From Amaranthus tricolor (lineage: Eukaryota > Streptophyta > Magnoliopsida > Caryophyllales > Amaranthaceae): DNA of 64,000 bases. This document shows, piece by piece, positions 1-11,700 of the stretch. Below the pieces are notes generated by a model. It saw only the letters and a program-made list of their open reading frames with translations. It had not been told where the DNA came from and ran no database searches. The first letter of the stretch is position 1, and each line of letters starts with the position of its first letter. Location of the stretch: assembly GCF_026212465.1 (NCBI RefSeq), contig NC_080059.1, forward strand, positions 7,556,311 to 7,620,310, given 5' to 3'. A program made the translations under genes and the position numbers.

Positions 1-3000
1 TAATTTTTTTTGAGTACAAGTAAATTTTTTGCTGTTGTTATAACTTAAAAAGTTAAAAGTAATGACTATTTTCTAAACATATGTTCTCACAAAAAAAAAA
101 AAAAAAAAAAAAAAACACGTGAATTTTGTCAAAATAAAATTATATGTTAAAGTTATAAAATTCCAAAATTTATTTATTTACTTTATGTTAAACACCAAAA
201 CCATTTAGTCTAATGACCTACTTATTGCTTGATCTAATGATCTTTTGGGAGGAAATGGCCTAGTTTTTATGCCATTCAACATGCACACAAATTTTATTTA
301 GGTGAATTATATTTTTTTTTGTCATAATTTACCTCTTAAAGTCGTATAAAAGTTATGAAAAGTGACCTTTTAATCATATTTTAGACCATTAATAATTTTT
401 TTAATTAGTTATTATAGTGGCGGTGCCGGTAAGTATACCAATTTAGCACAACAATAATTGTATTATGAATTTTAAGAATTCTTATAATTAAAATCCTAAA
501 TTTGCCACTGCATGCAAAACTACCTTAAGTAGGTTATACAGTGTATTTGTTCGGATAGGAAATATTTTTCATAAAAAAGTAGATTGTGTTTAGTTTGAAA
601 AATTCTAATAGAATTGATATTGTTTTTATATGGATGAAAACTTCTTTTTTACTTTAGATATTTTTACAATCTTCAATTCAACCAATCTATTATGAAAATG
701 AAGGAAATAAATTTTAACAAGAATATATATTTTTTTTTAAACCAATACACCCTTAACTCCTAATTAAGTACCCAAATTTTGTAAGTGGCTTCTTTTAATG
801 TTGCTATATGTAACTCAAAGTCTCAAAAAGTTTATCATAATTAAGTGTTAAATATAGTTTTTAATACAATATAAATTGGAATTCTCTTATGTGATCAATT
901 GGTGTTATTAATATTATCAAAATTTGATATTAAAAACTCAACTATTTTTTATCCACTCCAAATATACCCAACTATCAATTAATTTAAATAAGTTTAATAA
1001 TTAAGGTTATTAGTTTCAAGTAAAAATGAGGTGAAAATCAAGAGAAATAAGGTGAAAATCAAAAAAAGAGTAAAAGCGTTAAGAAGTTATATTTAATGGA
1101 AAATTAAAAGAAATATGCTGATAATATGAAAATATAAGTCAAACACATGGATGAAAATCAAAGAAATAATATAGGTCATGGCAAAAAATTAAAATGGCAA
1201 ATACAATAAAACGACATAAATAGAAAAATAAGACCAATTCTTTAGGATAGAATTCATAAATGTAACTTTATTATTTTACTACTATGTGAATTTGCAAAAA
1301 TAAATAAATAAATAACAATAAATAAAAGTGGCATACATGGACCAAAGTAGCAAGTAGCAACCCTTGCTTTACCTTTTTTTGTTTTTTTTTTTTTCAAGTT
1401 TATTGATAATGTTATTCCTTATTTTGTAATGCAATCTTAAGGTCGCATCATATCTTGGGGTACGTGTATCTAATTTTGTTCCCTTTAATTTTTAATTATT
1501 TTTGGTAATATTTTCTAAGTAATTAAATTTATTTATAAAATGGAGTACACCATATTATAGCTTATTCTCTGTTTTTTTCAGGAGTATTAGGTTATTAGTG
1601 ACTAGAATGTATCAAATGAAAGATGTGATCCTACTTTCTAATAGGGTTACACCACCTTATTTTGTTGTACGTGATGGTGTGCTAATTTATGGAATAATAA
1701 ATATACCATCATTGCATTTGATAAATACAATGCAAATTATAATACTACACAAATTTGCTATTCTTAATGCATAAAAAATAAATTTGCTATTCTTATTAAT
1801 GCATAAAAAAAAAAAACAATATAATGCCTTTACTAAAAAAAAGTAAATTTTGAGTCTACTAATATTAGATATAAATCCAACGATTCAATATAATTGAATC
1901 TCTTTCAAGCCCTTCAATTATTTTAGAGGGTTATCAAATTGAAAAAATGTAGATTTGTAAAAGTTTTTTGTAAAAAATGTTTGGTTTTATGATAAATTAA
2001 TAATAGAATATTAGGGTAGTAAGAATTTTCTTGTTGTAAATATTTTCTACTTTATTTGTTGGCTCTCTCATTCTTGAAAATATCCAATTCTGTCTTTTTA
2101 GCATTATAAATTTCCATTAAGCTAAAAAAAGAAAAAAATATATCTTTTGCAATTCAAATAAAAAATAATTAAAAAAAAAATATTTTCTTAAAATCATGCT
2201 ACACACCTTTAAATATTTCAAGTTTATTAGATAAATACCATCTTAATTTTATATGTGGATCGATTTCTTGACATGAAAATTATGTATATATTAATATACA
2301 TACAAGTATTGATGAGTCAAGCATAATATTCTACTATATCATATATAGATTCATTGATTTGCCAAAGTAAAAAATTCATTAGTGTCAATGTAGGCTATAA
2401 TTATGTAAAACCCTAATTAACTAATTCAAAAAGCATAAGTTATTAGAAAATTGATTAAAGAAAATAGCAATTAATTAATTTATATTATACAGAAAAAAAA
2501 AACTTCAAATGGATGTGGCAGGCTCATCTTTAGCAATAAAAACGGCATGAGGTTTAACATTTACTTTTGATGACTGTTTCTCCATTTGTCCCAACTAAAT
2601 AATTTTTTTATGTATAAGATGACATCAAATGTTAACAATGAAATGTTATTTTAAACCCAAAAGGATATGAAATTTATTTTAAAAAACGACCATATATTTT
2701 CCTAATCCACTGGCCGGATATATTGTTTACATAGTAGGTTTAGAGAGGGGATGAACTAGGTGAGAATTAAATTTAAGAAATTTTTTTAAAAAGTAATATT
2801 TGCTCTCTAACTAAAGAAAGATTTGATTTTTTAATCCATTAAAATATAAAGTATATGAAAATCAGGTCTTGTCTCAATTAGAGTAAGTCTTAAGTTTGAT
2901 TTTTATCTAACTTTTCCTTTCGCTCAATCAATTCTATAATTTAAAATAAATTTAAATATGTACAATTAAAAGATATTTAGAAGTACAAAATACTTTAGTT

Positions 3001-3030
3001 AAAGGACAATTGACGCGCAAATGACAAATC
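1..3030. other. AT-rich intergenic region
   Basis: No protein-coding gene, RNA gene or complete transposon was recognised here. The sequence is strongly AT-rich. It contains a poly(A) run at about 91-114 and several shorter A or T runs. Short open frames in it look random. Confidence 0.6.
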
Positions 3031-3034
3031 ATTA

Positions 3035-3530
3035 TAGGCTCGGGTGGACAAGCCCACGACCATTAGTGGGTTCAAAATTGTACAAGCTTACATAAATAAA
3101 GAGTTGACTACATACAAACTTAATGTGTTTCTTTCTAAAAAAACATATGCTAGCAGAAGGAGTAGTCTACTAATATTATATGATAGTCATTATCTCACTA
3201 AATCACCGATATGAGATCACATATGAGGATTTCCTCAACACTCCCCCTCACATGGGAGCCCGCTATTTTTAATGAACTTGTAATGGTCTCGAAAAACGTG
3301 ACTCTGATACCATATCAAAAGACCAACTCAACTAAAAGTTTAAGTTGACAGTTAAAGCCCCATAAAATACTATGTACTCTATTAGCAAAGATACAGGTTT
3401 TTATGAAAATTACATATATAGTAAGGGATTTTGAGGTGATCATTACAAAAGAAGTTGTGGCTTGTACGACCAAGTTTAAATGTTTAGGTCGGTTATCCAA
3501 AGTAATAGGAAAATTAATAAAGATGTAACT
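3035..3530 (-). mobile_element. LTR/TRIM-like fragment with tRNA-Met primer site
   Basis: Read on the minus strand, a segment resembling the end of the TRIM LTR in the CYP94 intron (16682-17023) is followed by TGGTATCAGAGT (+ strand 3301-3312). That is the usual plant primer-binding site for initiator tRNA-Met. A purine-rich stretch lies near 3246-3256. The outer limits and any target duplication were not found, so this is a partial or decayed retroelement. The open frames in it are not convincing. Confidence 0.5.
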
Positions 3531-3659
3531 TATCGAATACAAGAGCGGGGTGGCTTAAGTGGAGAGTGGCCACCTGAGTGCTGTGTGATAAGAAGTTTCC
3601 GATGAGGCTAAAAAAAAATTCTACTGAGTTGCTATCAGACTTGCATTGTTATTTATGGG

Positions 3660-4045
3660 ATGAAATGTTGACCATTAAGAAGATTTAGAAATAAAAGGTG
3701 GAGGTAGTAGAGATGTAATGCTAAGAGGGATCTACGCTCACTTAATGATGGGTAGAATGAGGAACCTGGAGTTTAGAGAGATGTTAGAGGTTGCTCCCTC
3801 TATATGCAAAGTTGCGTGGAATTAGATTGAGATGTTTTAGGTTGGGCATGTGCAAAGAAAGATTGTCGACGCTCTCATGAAAAGGGTAGAGAATATCATT
3901 GTGAAGGGTAAGAAAGTCGAGAAAAAAACAGAGAATGTGGGAGAAACAAATCAAAACTGACTTGCATGAGTTGCACATCATTGAGGACCTAGCTAGGAAT
4001 AATTTTAGTTTGAGACGTCGAATTCGTATCCTAGACTATTGATAA
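3660..4045 (+). pseudogene. RTE-type LINE 3' fragment (decayed)
   Basis: In shifting + frames the translation gives the C-terminal tail typical of plant RTE-type LINE polyproteins: a broken form of the R-L-R-W-F-G-H-V-Q-R-R block near 3830-3860, then a basic R/K-rich linker and an E-D-L-A-R-N-like block near 3985-4010. Stops and frameshifts interrupt it and no reverse transcriptase core is present. It is a 5'-truncated dead copy of the same general class as the larger LINE at 25100-27952. Confidence 0.6.
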
Positions 4046-4229
4046 ATTCTTTTCACTTATCTTTTCTATCTTCTTGTTGTAATATTAATTTATTTTTTGA
4101 TACTTTTTTCTCTTGTATTTATGTTAGTTATTATTTATATTTTTCAATGGTCAACCCCTAGTCTAGCTATTGTTGTTTTTTACAGTAAGCTTTTCTTATA
4201 AGAACACGATGTTACTCATTTAATGTAGG

Positions 4230-4500
4230 TCTCTATCTATTTGGGGTATAATGAACATATTCTGCTTTGCCTTATCTATGGAGGGGGTACATATACGAAA
4301 TGTTTGTCTCTTTCCCCATCTAAACCTTGTTTTTGAATGAAATATTGGATTGATGACTATGATTATAACTATAAATTTGATTGATGTTGTAATTTATAAA
4401 AATAGTGTATTCTGCCCATAAAAAATTATGGACATAGTCTGAAGAGGAAAAGACGGCGACAACTCATACCTATAAAGAAGAGCGTGACCAAAGAGTCCCC
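4230..4500. repeat. Dispersed SINE-like repeat segments
   Basis: Two adjoining segments have relatives elsewhere in the window. The segment at 4290-4365 ends in ATATTGGATTGATGA and matches 49100-49162. The segment at 4408-4500, with ACGGCGACAACTCATACC, matches 58781-58905. Length and the GAT-rich tail suggest a SINE or SINE-derived repeat, but no intact A and B boxes were identified. Confidence 0.45.
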
Positions 4501-5444
4501 TTATTTTATAAAATTGTATTGTGATGATGATGATGAAATAAAATGGAATAAAAATAGTATTGTGATGAAATAAAATGGAATTCACATCTAGGGTTTGCAA
4601 TTGCTAGTGCGTAGTTTCTTAATTAGGTGGTATATAACAATTATATATTTATATTCTACATGTTATTACGCTCATAGCATAAGATTTTATTGACTCAAGT
4701 TGCATTATATACGCATCACTTATATACATTGCACCTAATTCAATGTGACACGATGTTTCACGTACGAAACTAAATTGTTAATTAGGATTAATCCCATGCA
4801 AAATGAAGAAAATATTTGTATTGGATAAATTGATATAGAATTCGAGCACTTCAATCATAGAGAAGCTATCATATGTATTTCATATAAGTTACTTCAATTT
4901 CATTTTAGGTTTATTGTTTTGCTATGATATATGAATTTGCTACTAGTAAAATGATATATATTTTTTTCACAAAATTTAAATCAGGTAAGTGAACCAAAAA
5001 TGATGAAATAAAAGCTAAAATCCTATAAAAACAATAAAAAATTCAAAGATATAATCACGTGTTTAACTTTGGGTTAGATCACTTTAATTTCGTGAGTGGT
5101 AAATTTCTTAAACTTATTAACAACCAAATTTCTATGAAAGCATAAAGAGTTAAAAGGAAAATGTTATTTTCTTCCTCTTTTCTTCTTTTCTTCATAAATA
5201 AATACAATAGACTTCATATCGTATTACTTCTTATTTCATTCTCTTCTCTTTCTCGCGGTATCATTTCTTTTTTTTCTTACATAAATTATTATCCAAATAA
5301 AATGCTAATGAAATTCAATCTTTAGTGTTTAGCCTTTTTATGAGTTAGGTATACTCAATGACATGGATTAAGGTTAAATTAAGTCAATTAAAAATTAATA
5401 TGCAATCAGACGTGGACAGACAAAAAAGGTACTTATGACGCGTC
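4501..5444. other. AT-rich intergenic region
   Basis: No gene or complete element is recognised. A pyrimidine-rich stretch (5165-5275) is the only compositional feature seen. Confidence 0.5.
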
Positions 5445-5649
5445 ACATTCAAAGACGAATATTATCGCCTAATCCTTAAACTTCGCCACCCTTTTCATTT
5501 TATCGCCACCCCTAATTTAATGAATTGACAAAAATGTCGCTGGACTTAAAAGTTGTATAAAACACTCCAATCTCACTGAATAACACTTTTGTCACTCTAA
5601 AAACACTAAATCAAAACTTAAAGTTTGTGGAGCTAAAGCTAAGGAATTC

Positions 5650-5760
5650 AAAACGCGAACAATCGCGCATTTCACGCGACTGAGCCGCGGTATATTTCGT
5701 GCGTTTTGTGTGACTCAGCCGCGGTTGAGTCGCGCGTGACTCGTCTTTCCTATTTTTATT
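5650..5760. repeat. CG-rich block in the left MULE arm
   Basis: An island of CGCG, GCCGCGG and GTGACTC motifs in otherwise AT-rich DNA. The motif (C/T)GACT-(G/C)AGCCGCGG occurs twice in it. A related block, inverted, lies at about 8024-8062 in the right arm, so it belongs to the element ends and is not host DNA. Confidence 0.6.
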
Positions 5761-5786
5761 TTTCTTATGAATATTTGCTTTTTATA

Positions 5787-5890
5787 TGTTATTAATTAAT
5801 TTAATATTATTATTATTATTATTATTAATTATTATTTGAAAATTAATTATAATAATAATAATAATATTAAATTAATAATTAATAACTTAT
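5787..5890. repeat. AT-rich inverted repeat
   Basis: An AATATTATTATT-type arm (about 5800-5835) is followed by its reverse complement (about 5848-5885), giving a long AT-only hairpin with a short loop. It lies just inside the left MULE arm. Confidence 0.5.
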
Positions 5891-6210
5891 ATAATATATT
5901 AATTAAATGCTTATTAATTTAATAATATTTATTTCAAATGTTTATTAGTTTATATGTATGAATTATATTATTTAATTTGTTAATAATTTATATTATGAAA
6001 TGATTAAATTAATATTATTAATGTAATTAAAATTAATTTAATAATCTTTTTAGCGCGGGGAATTCATTAATGTTAATTACGTAATCGTTTCCAATCATGA
6101 ATTAATATGGTAATTAGTTATTACTTTTTATTCATGTAATTAACTTAACGTAATATTTTATTATTTTAATTTATTATTAATAGTTAATTAAATTAACAAA
6201 ATTACAGTGA

Positions 6211-6560
6211 ATGGCTGGTAACCAAGGAAGAGGAAAGAGTTTTTTTATAGGCATGTTAAGCGGAAATAGTTCTAGGCCTACCAGACTGAGAGGGGACCCT
6301 CATGAAAGGGGGTTATGGGTTCAGCTAGGCGGGCTAGGCAGGAAGAGGCGGCCAAACATAGTTAGGCCCAACGTTCGAGTACGCTGCACCAAGTGCGAAC
6401 CCATTTTGAGGACCAGATGAGCCTGCAGAGTAATTCGAGGGCTCCAGTGATGAGGATAGTGACTACGAAGGATCTGTTGGTCGGCCAGTTGATTGGACGG
6501 TCGTGCGAGGGCATGCCGGTAAGTTTACAAGGGCAGGCCCTAGTACGAATAGCTGCAGAT
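6211..6560 (+). pseudogene. 5' fragment of second MULE gene
   Basis: An ATG at 6211 opens a Gly/Arg-rich N-terminus (MAGNQGRGKS...). In a shifted frame this is followed by an acidic stretch, GSSDEDSDYEGSVGRPVDW, at about 6440-6495. Such low-complexity starts precede the plant-mobile-domain (MAIN-LIKE/PMD) proteins carried by some plant MULEs, but the domain itself is not present, so the assignment is inference. The reading frame breaks near 6418, and the sequence runs into the 3' part of the oppositely oriented transposase near 6550. The gene is therefore truncated. Confidence 0.4.
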
Positions 6561-7475
6561 AAACCCTCGTCTCGATCAGTTACGATTACGTTGGGAGTCT
6601 GAGCTTTACCAAAAATATCTCTCAATCTCTCCAACACCCACGAATATGACACAGTTGCCTCATCTCGCATCAAACAAAATGCAACCAAGAAGTTGTGATT
6701 GGTTGGTGTCATTCCAATTATTTCACAAAGCGGCCACTTTTGTTTGTTTGTTTTGTAAGTTGTATCTATCAACACAACATAGGGCCACGTACGTATCATC
6801 TGGATGGATGTAGGATTTGCAACTAATAATCTACTCAATTCTCTTCACTATCCAAGTATGTCCAAACCACGTAATTATGCTCTATGGCCATATAAAGACT
6901 ATGTTGAAGCAGAGTCCTACCCTCCATCTCTTCTCTCCTAATTGATTGTCTTACATTATAAATTTGATTCATACGAGCAAAAAATCAGGAAAATTTTGTT
7001 TAATTGAGGTCATGATAAACGCAGGTTGCATGCCGGTTGCACTAAGCTCTCGTATGTGCTGCGGAATATCTACAGTCAACCTTTTTGCCCTTACATGACC
7101 ATCTTTGTACACTAAGAACGGGTGGTTGTGTCTTCCTTTTTCACTAGGAAACACCCTCACCATCTAAGGTTTTTCCCCTGGTTTACGACTACTACATACA
7201 ATCATAAATTTACACCTGCATGTTCTACTTTTAGAACCAGGTCGGGTAACATTATCTAAGTTATGCAAATCACTCCTAATATTCCCATAGCGGTGACATC
7301 TTAAGTACAAACTAACTCTAGAACGTCCTTCTTTTTGTTTATATGAAGCACGTGTAAATTCAAAACCAATTCCTATTGCTATCTCATCGGCCCAAGCATG
7401 TAATTCATCTACAGAATCAAATTCCCTATCCGTAACAAATCTACCAAAGTAATCTACATTGTCTCCTAATTGCAA
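6545..7475 (-). pseudogene. MULE/FAR1-type transposase (broken)
   Basis: The minus-strand translation gives an N-terminal FAR1-type DNA-binding region (7475-7164, with G-x-G-F-E-F-x-R-A-S and CRCKF motifs). Next come a H-N-H-P-F region (7163-6969) and then the MULE transposase core (6838-6550, with VLIDTTYKTN, GMTPTNHNFLVAFCL and IVTDRDEGLSAAIR). The D of VLIDTTYKTN and the D of VTDRD correspond to catalytic-triad positions of the family. A stop separates the first two parts, at least one frameshift precedes the core near 6840, and the normal sequence ends abruptly after AAIR at about 6548. The third acidic residue and the SWIM finger are missing. It cannot be an active transposase. Confidence 0.8.
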
Positions 7476-7676
7476 ATGTAAAATAATTTTTCAATCATTA
7501 ATAAATAGTATTTAAAATATAAAATAAAACATAGATTAGGTTAATAAATATTATATAAATAAACACTAGTAATAAAAACATTAGATATTAAATAAGCAAT
7601 AATTTAGTTTAATAATTAAAATTTCAAATAAATTAACAATAACAATACAAAATATTACATAAATAATAATTAGGTA

Positions 7677-7678
<2 letters not shown>

Positions 7679-7746
<68 letters not shown>
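7679..7746. repeat. (AT)n microsatellite
   Basis: About 33 uninterrupted AT units inside the MULE interior. The length may be uncertain in the assembly. Confidence 0.9.
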
Positions 7747-7748
<2 letters not shown>

Positions 7749-8325
7749 AAATAATTTAAATAATAATAAAATATAAAATAATTTAAATAAATTACTACAT
7801 TATAAATTATAAATTAAATAAATTACTACAACATAAATTATAAATTACTACAATAATTTGAATAAAAAATAAAAAATAATTTAAATAATTTTAAATAATA
7901 ATAATAATAATTTGAATTATAAAATATAATAATTTACTACAACATATATTAAATAATGATAAAATAAAAAATAATTTAAATAGATAAGAGGAATAAAAAT
8001 TAAAAAACAAAAAAAAAGAGGAGTCGCGTGCGACCCACCCGCGGCCCGGTCGCGCGTAACTAGTATTCATCAATTTATGTTTTTTTAAAAAAAATTGAAT
8101 CGATTGAATTACTTACCGAATCGTATTCATGCTCATTTTGGTTCGCAATTGTGAATCGATTTCAAGTTTGAGCTTGTTTTAATTTAGAGAGTGTTTTTAG
8201 AGAAATGTTAGAGTTTTTGAGTTTGTAAATTATAAGAGACAGTATTAAAAATTTATTATATAAAAGATAACGATAAAATAAAAAGGGTGACAAAGTTTGA
8301 TAATACCGTATTATCTTGTTTATGT

Positions 8326-8779
8326 ATGGATGAATTCTTCCTCTCGTCTACCCATAACGCGCTTTTATGGCCCCACTCCATTTTTCCTCACAAAAATTTC
8401 ATTTCTTTTTTCAAGAAACAAATTCAAATTTAAAATATTCACCAAAATTCTTTTTATATTTTAAATACTTTTATTTATTGTAATAAACAAAAAACTTGAA
8501 CCTTTTCGTTTGTACTTTTGCTCTGTTTTAGATGTACCTTCCAAATTACAGGCAGTGTATAAAGTCGTGATGAAGAAGACTAAAAACTGAGGAGGGTTCG
8601 TTTTCTGTCATGGTTCTCCTTTCTGGGTTTTGATTTTTTGGGAGGATTATGAAGATATGTAGATATTCTGTATGTAACTGTTATGGTTTTGGCTTTAGAC
8701 TTGTCTTCTCTTTGTCTTCCTTCATTTATAAATATAATCAACAAGTGTTCGTTTGGTGTCTCATCTTCTTGTTCTAAAC
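8326..8779 (+). promoter_or_regulatory. CBP60 upstream region and 5' leader
   Basis: Upstream sequence of the CBP60 start codon at 8780. A TTTATAAATATAAT stretch at 8724-8737 looks like a TATA box, but only about 45 bases separate it from the ATG. Either the leader is very short or transcription starts further upstream, and the sequence does not decide this. The right MULE arm ends about 450 bases before the start codon. Confidence 0.35.
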
Positions 8780-11700
8780 ATGTCTCAGAAAAGAACCCAA
8801 GATGATTGTTCTATTTCTGGTACTAGGATTGATTTAGATGGTGATCTTAGTCCTGATGATAAGCGTAGGAAGGGTACTCCTTCTTTTAGAAGGTTTTGAT
8901 CTTTTCTTGTTCTGGGTTTTGTTTTTGTTGTTTTTTATGTTTGCATGCTTTTGTTTTTTTCTTTTTTGATTGAATTGGTTTGTGGGTTTGACATATAAAT
9001 GGAAATTGTTGATACCCATATGTATATAGGATGGGCCGAACACTCACTTTTATATGTATGCCGAATCATTTTGACTAGTATTTTTATTTTAGGGTTTAAT
9101 CAAATGACTTGAGCCATAGCTAGATAGACCTGGACCCAGATTCTCCTCTGCTTACCTGTTCACTCTTTGTTTGATTGTCTTAATTTTGATTGTTTATGCA
9201 TCTTAGGAGGAAATGAGGTAATGGGCATGGCTCAATGTTGGTACCCTTTTGTAGGTATTGGTTTATTTATGAGGTATTGGTTCGGTTTGGTTTGGTTTTA
9301 TTTTTGGAATGAATTTTGAAGAAGTTTTAATGAGTTATTGTATTGCTATAAATCATGTTTCTATATGCTATAAGTTGATTTCTGCACGTTGTGTTGACAA
9401 ACCTATATCTTCTTTGTTGTAAATATCATCATTGTAGGATGGGGGAAATTAGCTGAATGGGTCAAAATGAGAGGATTGGTGCAATTATTCTAATTATTTG
9501 CGTAGTCTAAGTGGGTTAAGCCTTTTGAAGGAGGAGATATTTGATTTCTGTATTAGTAATGATGTTTTGTGATAAAGGAGATTTTTTTGGTGTTTATATA
9601 TGACTTTATTATTGATAGGATATCATTAGGGCATTCACCTTAAGCTAATAGAAGTCTTTTTTTAGTGCATTAGTACTGTAGTTTTCTCTTAATGGGTGTG
9701 CTATTGGTATGAATGTGTCTCTTGTGTTAATTAATGTCATGTATGAAGGGTTAATTATAAACAACTTCTCTGTTATCTGTTATCACTAATAAGGTTAATG
9801 TTGCGTACATCTAACCCAAACCTCATTCTGGGTGAGAGCCACTTAATGGCATTTGATAATGGAATTTGTTGCAGTAGATGGTTCTTATACGCCAATCCTC
9901 ATCCAAGTGAAAGATAGAACTTTTGTATAATAGGGAGTGACTTGAATTTTCGGAAATGGAAAATGCAATTTCTTTCTTGGTTTCTGCAAGTAAGATGACG
10001 TTGAAATCGGCATGAATCCTTTGCTTATACTTTTGTGACTTTCTAGCTCCTTCAAAAATGCGGCTGTGTAGTTGTAAGAAATAGATGGATGTAGTTTTGT
10101 TAGCATGAGTTCTATTAGAAATGGATGGATGTAGTTTCACTGTTAGCTCTACTTGTACTAATGTGTATGTTTTTATCAGACATTCTCTGCTTAAATGTTT
10201 TTTGTGATGTCTTTATTGCTTTGTATTTTCTTTGAGACGATTTAGCATATGGCAGATAAAATTTCTGAAATTTGTGTTTTTTTGTTTGGCATTATAGTGT
10301 GGTCCTGGAGGTGATGAAACTAAAGAGTTTCCAGAATGCGTTGGAGCCTATGCTTCGTAGAGTTGTAAGTGCCCACAAACTATTCTATGTAATAAGCTCT
10401 GTCCAAGTAATGGCATGCTGCTTTTTCTTTGCCGTTTTTCATTAATGAAACTTTATATAAAATTGCAGTTCATAAATATTGTTTTCCTTCTACCCTGTGC
10501 AATAATGACAAGTTTTTTCGTCTCAAATTATAGTGGAATGTTAGATGACTTATTAAATCATATGTATTTCTTTACTTATGTGAAGTTATGTGAAGTTGTA
10601 GATGATATTTGCTACCAAGGATCAATCGGAAACAATATTTTCATTCACACTAAAAAAGGTTCAGGTTACATCGGACCCTTCAAACCCTGCTTAGGTGGGA
10701 GCCGCTTCATGGCATTGGAGTAATAAAATGTTGTTTTTGTTTACTTATCTTTAATGCGTGCTTTGCTAAGTTGGAATAGCATCAAATGTAATGCTAACTA
10801 ACTAACTATACTAAAGGTGATTCATTCATAGACTGGCTTGGGATTGTGAAAAATGTTAAAATATCTCAAGCATGTAATATGACATTTAGCTTAGCAGTCC
10901 GTCTTATGTGAGACCGTCTCACAGTGAGACAACCTCAAAACAAGAAGCCCATAAGCTAAAAGCTTCTATTATTGGGCTATTTAACCCCAAGTATGAGATG
11001 TGTCTCATGGTGACACCGTCTTATACAAGAATTTGCGTTAACTTAGAGGTTGGAACAGCCACCATAAATGTAAAATCCGTGTATTGTGGAAAGTTATGGC
11101 TACTTAACGATAATTTACCTTCTTTAGGTCAAGGAAGAGGTTGAATCTGCTATAAAGAAACACGTCTTGAGTTTGAAGCGGTGAGAAACTTGTATATCTT
11201 GATGACTATAGTAGTGAAAACTATGGCTATGATTTTAATAAAACTGATATGACTTCCGAAGATAGATATCTTAACAGAATTGTTCAATATTTCCCTTAGG
11301 AATTCCGATGAAGATGTATTTTCTTGTGAATTACGGAACCTACAACTGAAGTTCTTGAGCGCACTCTCTCTTCCAGTGTTTACCGGAACTCGAATCGAAG
11401 GCGAAGATGGCTCAGCAATTAAAGTGGCTTTAATAGATGCTGCTACTGAGGAAGTCGTCCGATATTCTCCTGAATCGTGTGCAAAAGTAGAAGTTGTTGT
11501 TCTCGAAGGAGACTTTGATGGTGATGAGGGAGAAAACTGGACTGTAGAAGAATTTAAAAACAACATTGTAAGAGAACGAGAAGGGAAGAAACCGCTTCTT
11601 ACCGGAGATGTACATTTATATCTGAAAGATGGCACTGGTTCTGTTGGTGAAATATCTTTCACTGATAACTCGAGCTGGACAAGAAGCCGTAGATTCAGAT

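Larger units (their letters stand above)
5445..8325. mobile_element. Mutator-like element (MULE), deletion derivative
   Basis: The two ends are long imperfect inverted repeats. The left end near 5460-5515 and the reverse complement of 8320-8265 share ATTATC followed by AAACTT-(C/T)G-(C/T)-CACCCTTTT-ATTTTATCG. Similarity continues inward for about 300 bp through ACACT-rich and CG-rich blocks (left 5650-5760, right 7995-8060). Inside are a decayed MULE transposase on the minus strand and the start of a second gene on the plus strand, pointing towards each other. Exact ends and a 9-bp target duplication were not established. An (AT)n tract and AT-rich spacers fill 7500-7990. Confidence 0.75.

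Noticed and set aside
6362..6420. Open frames on both strands at the MULE junction taken as one long protein
   Set aside because: The minus-strand frame runs past the recognisable transposase into sequence that belongs to the oppositely oriented gene. The extra 50 residues are not transposase.
11150..11662. 170-aa minus-strand open frame over CBP60 exon 4
   Set aside because: It is a mirror frame of a clearly conserved CBP60 exon.
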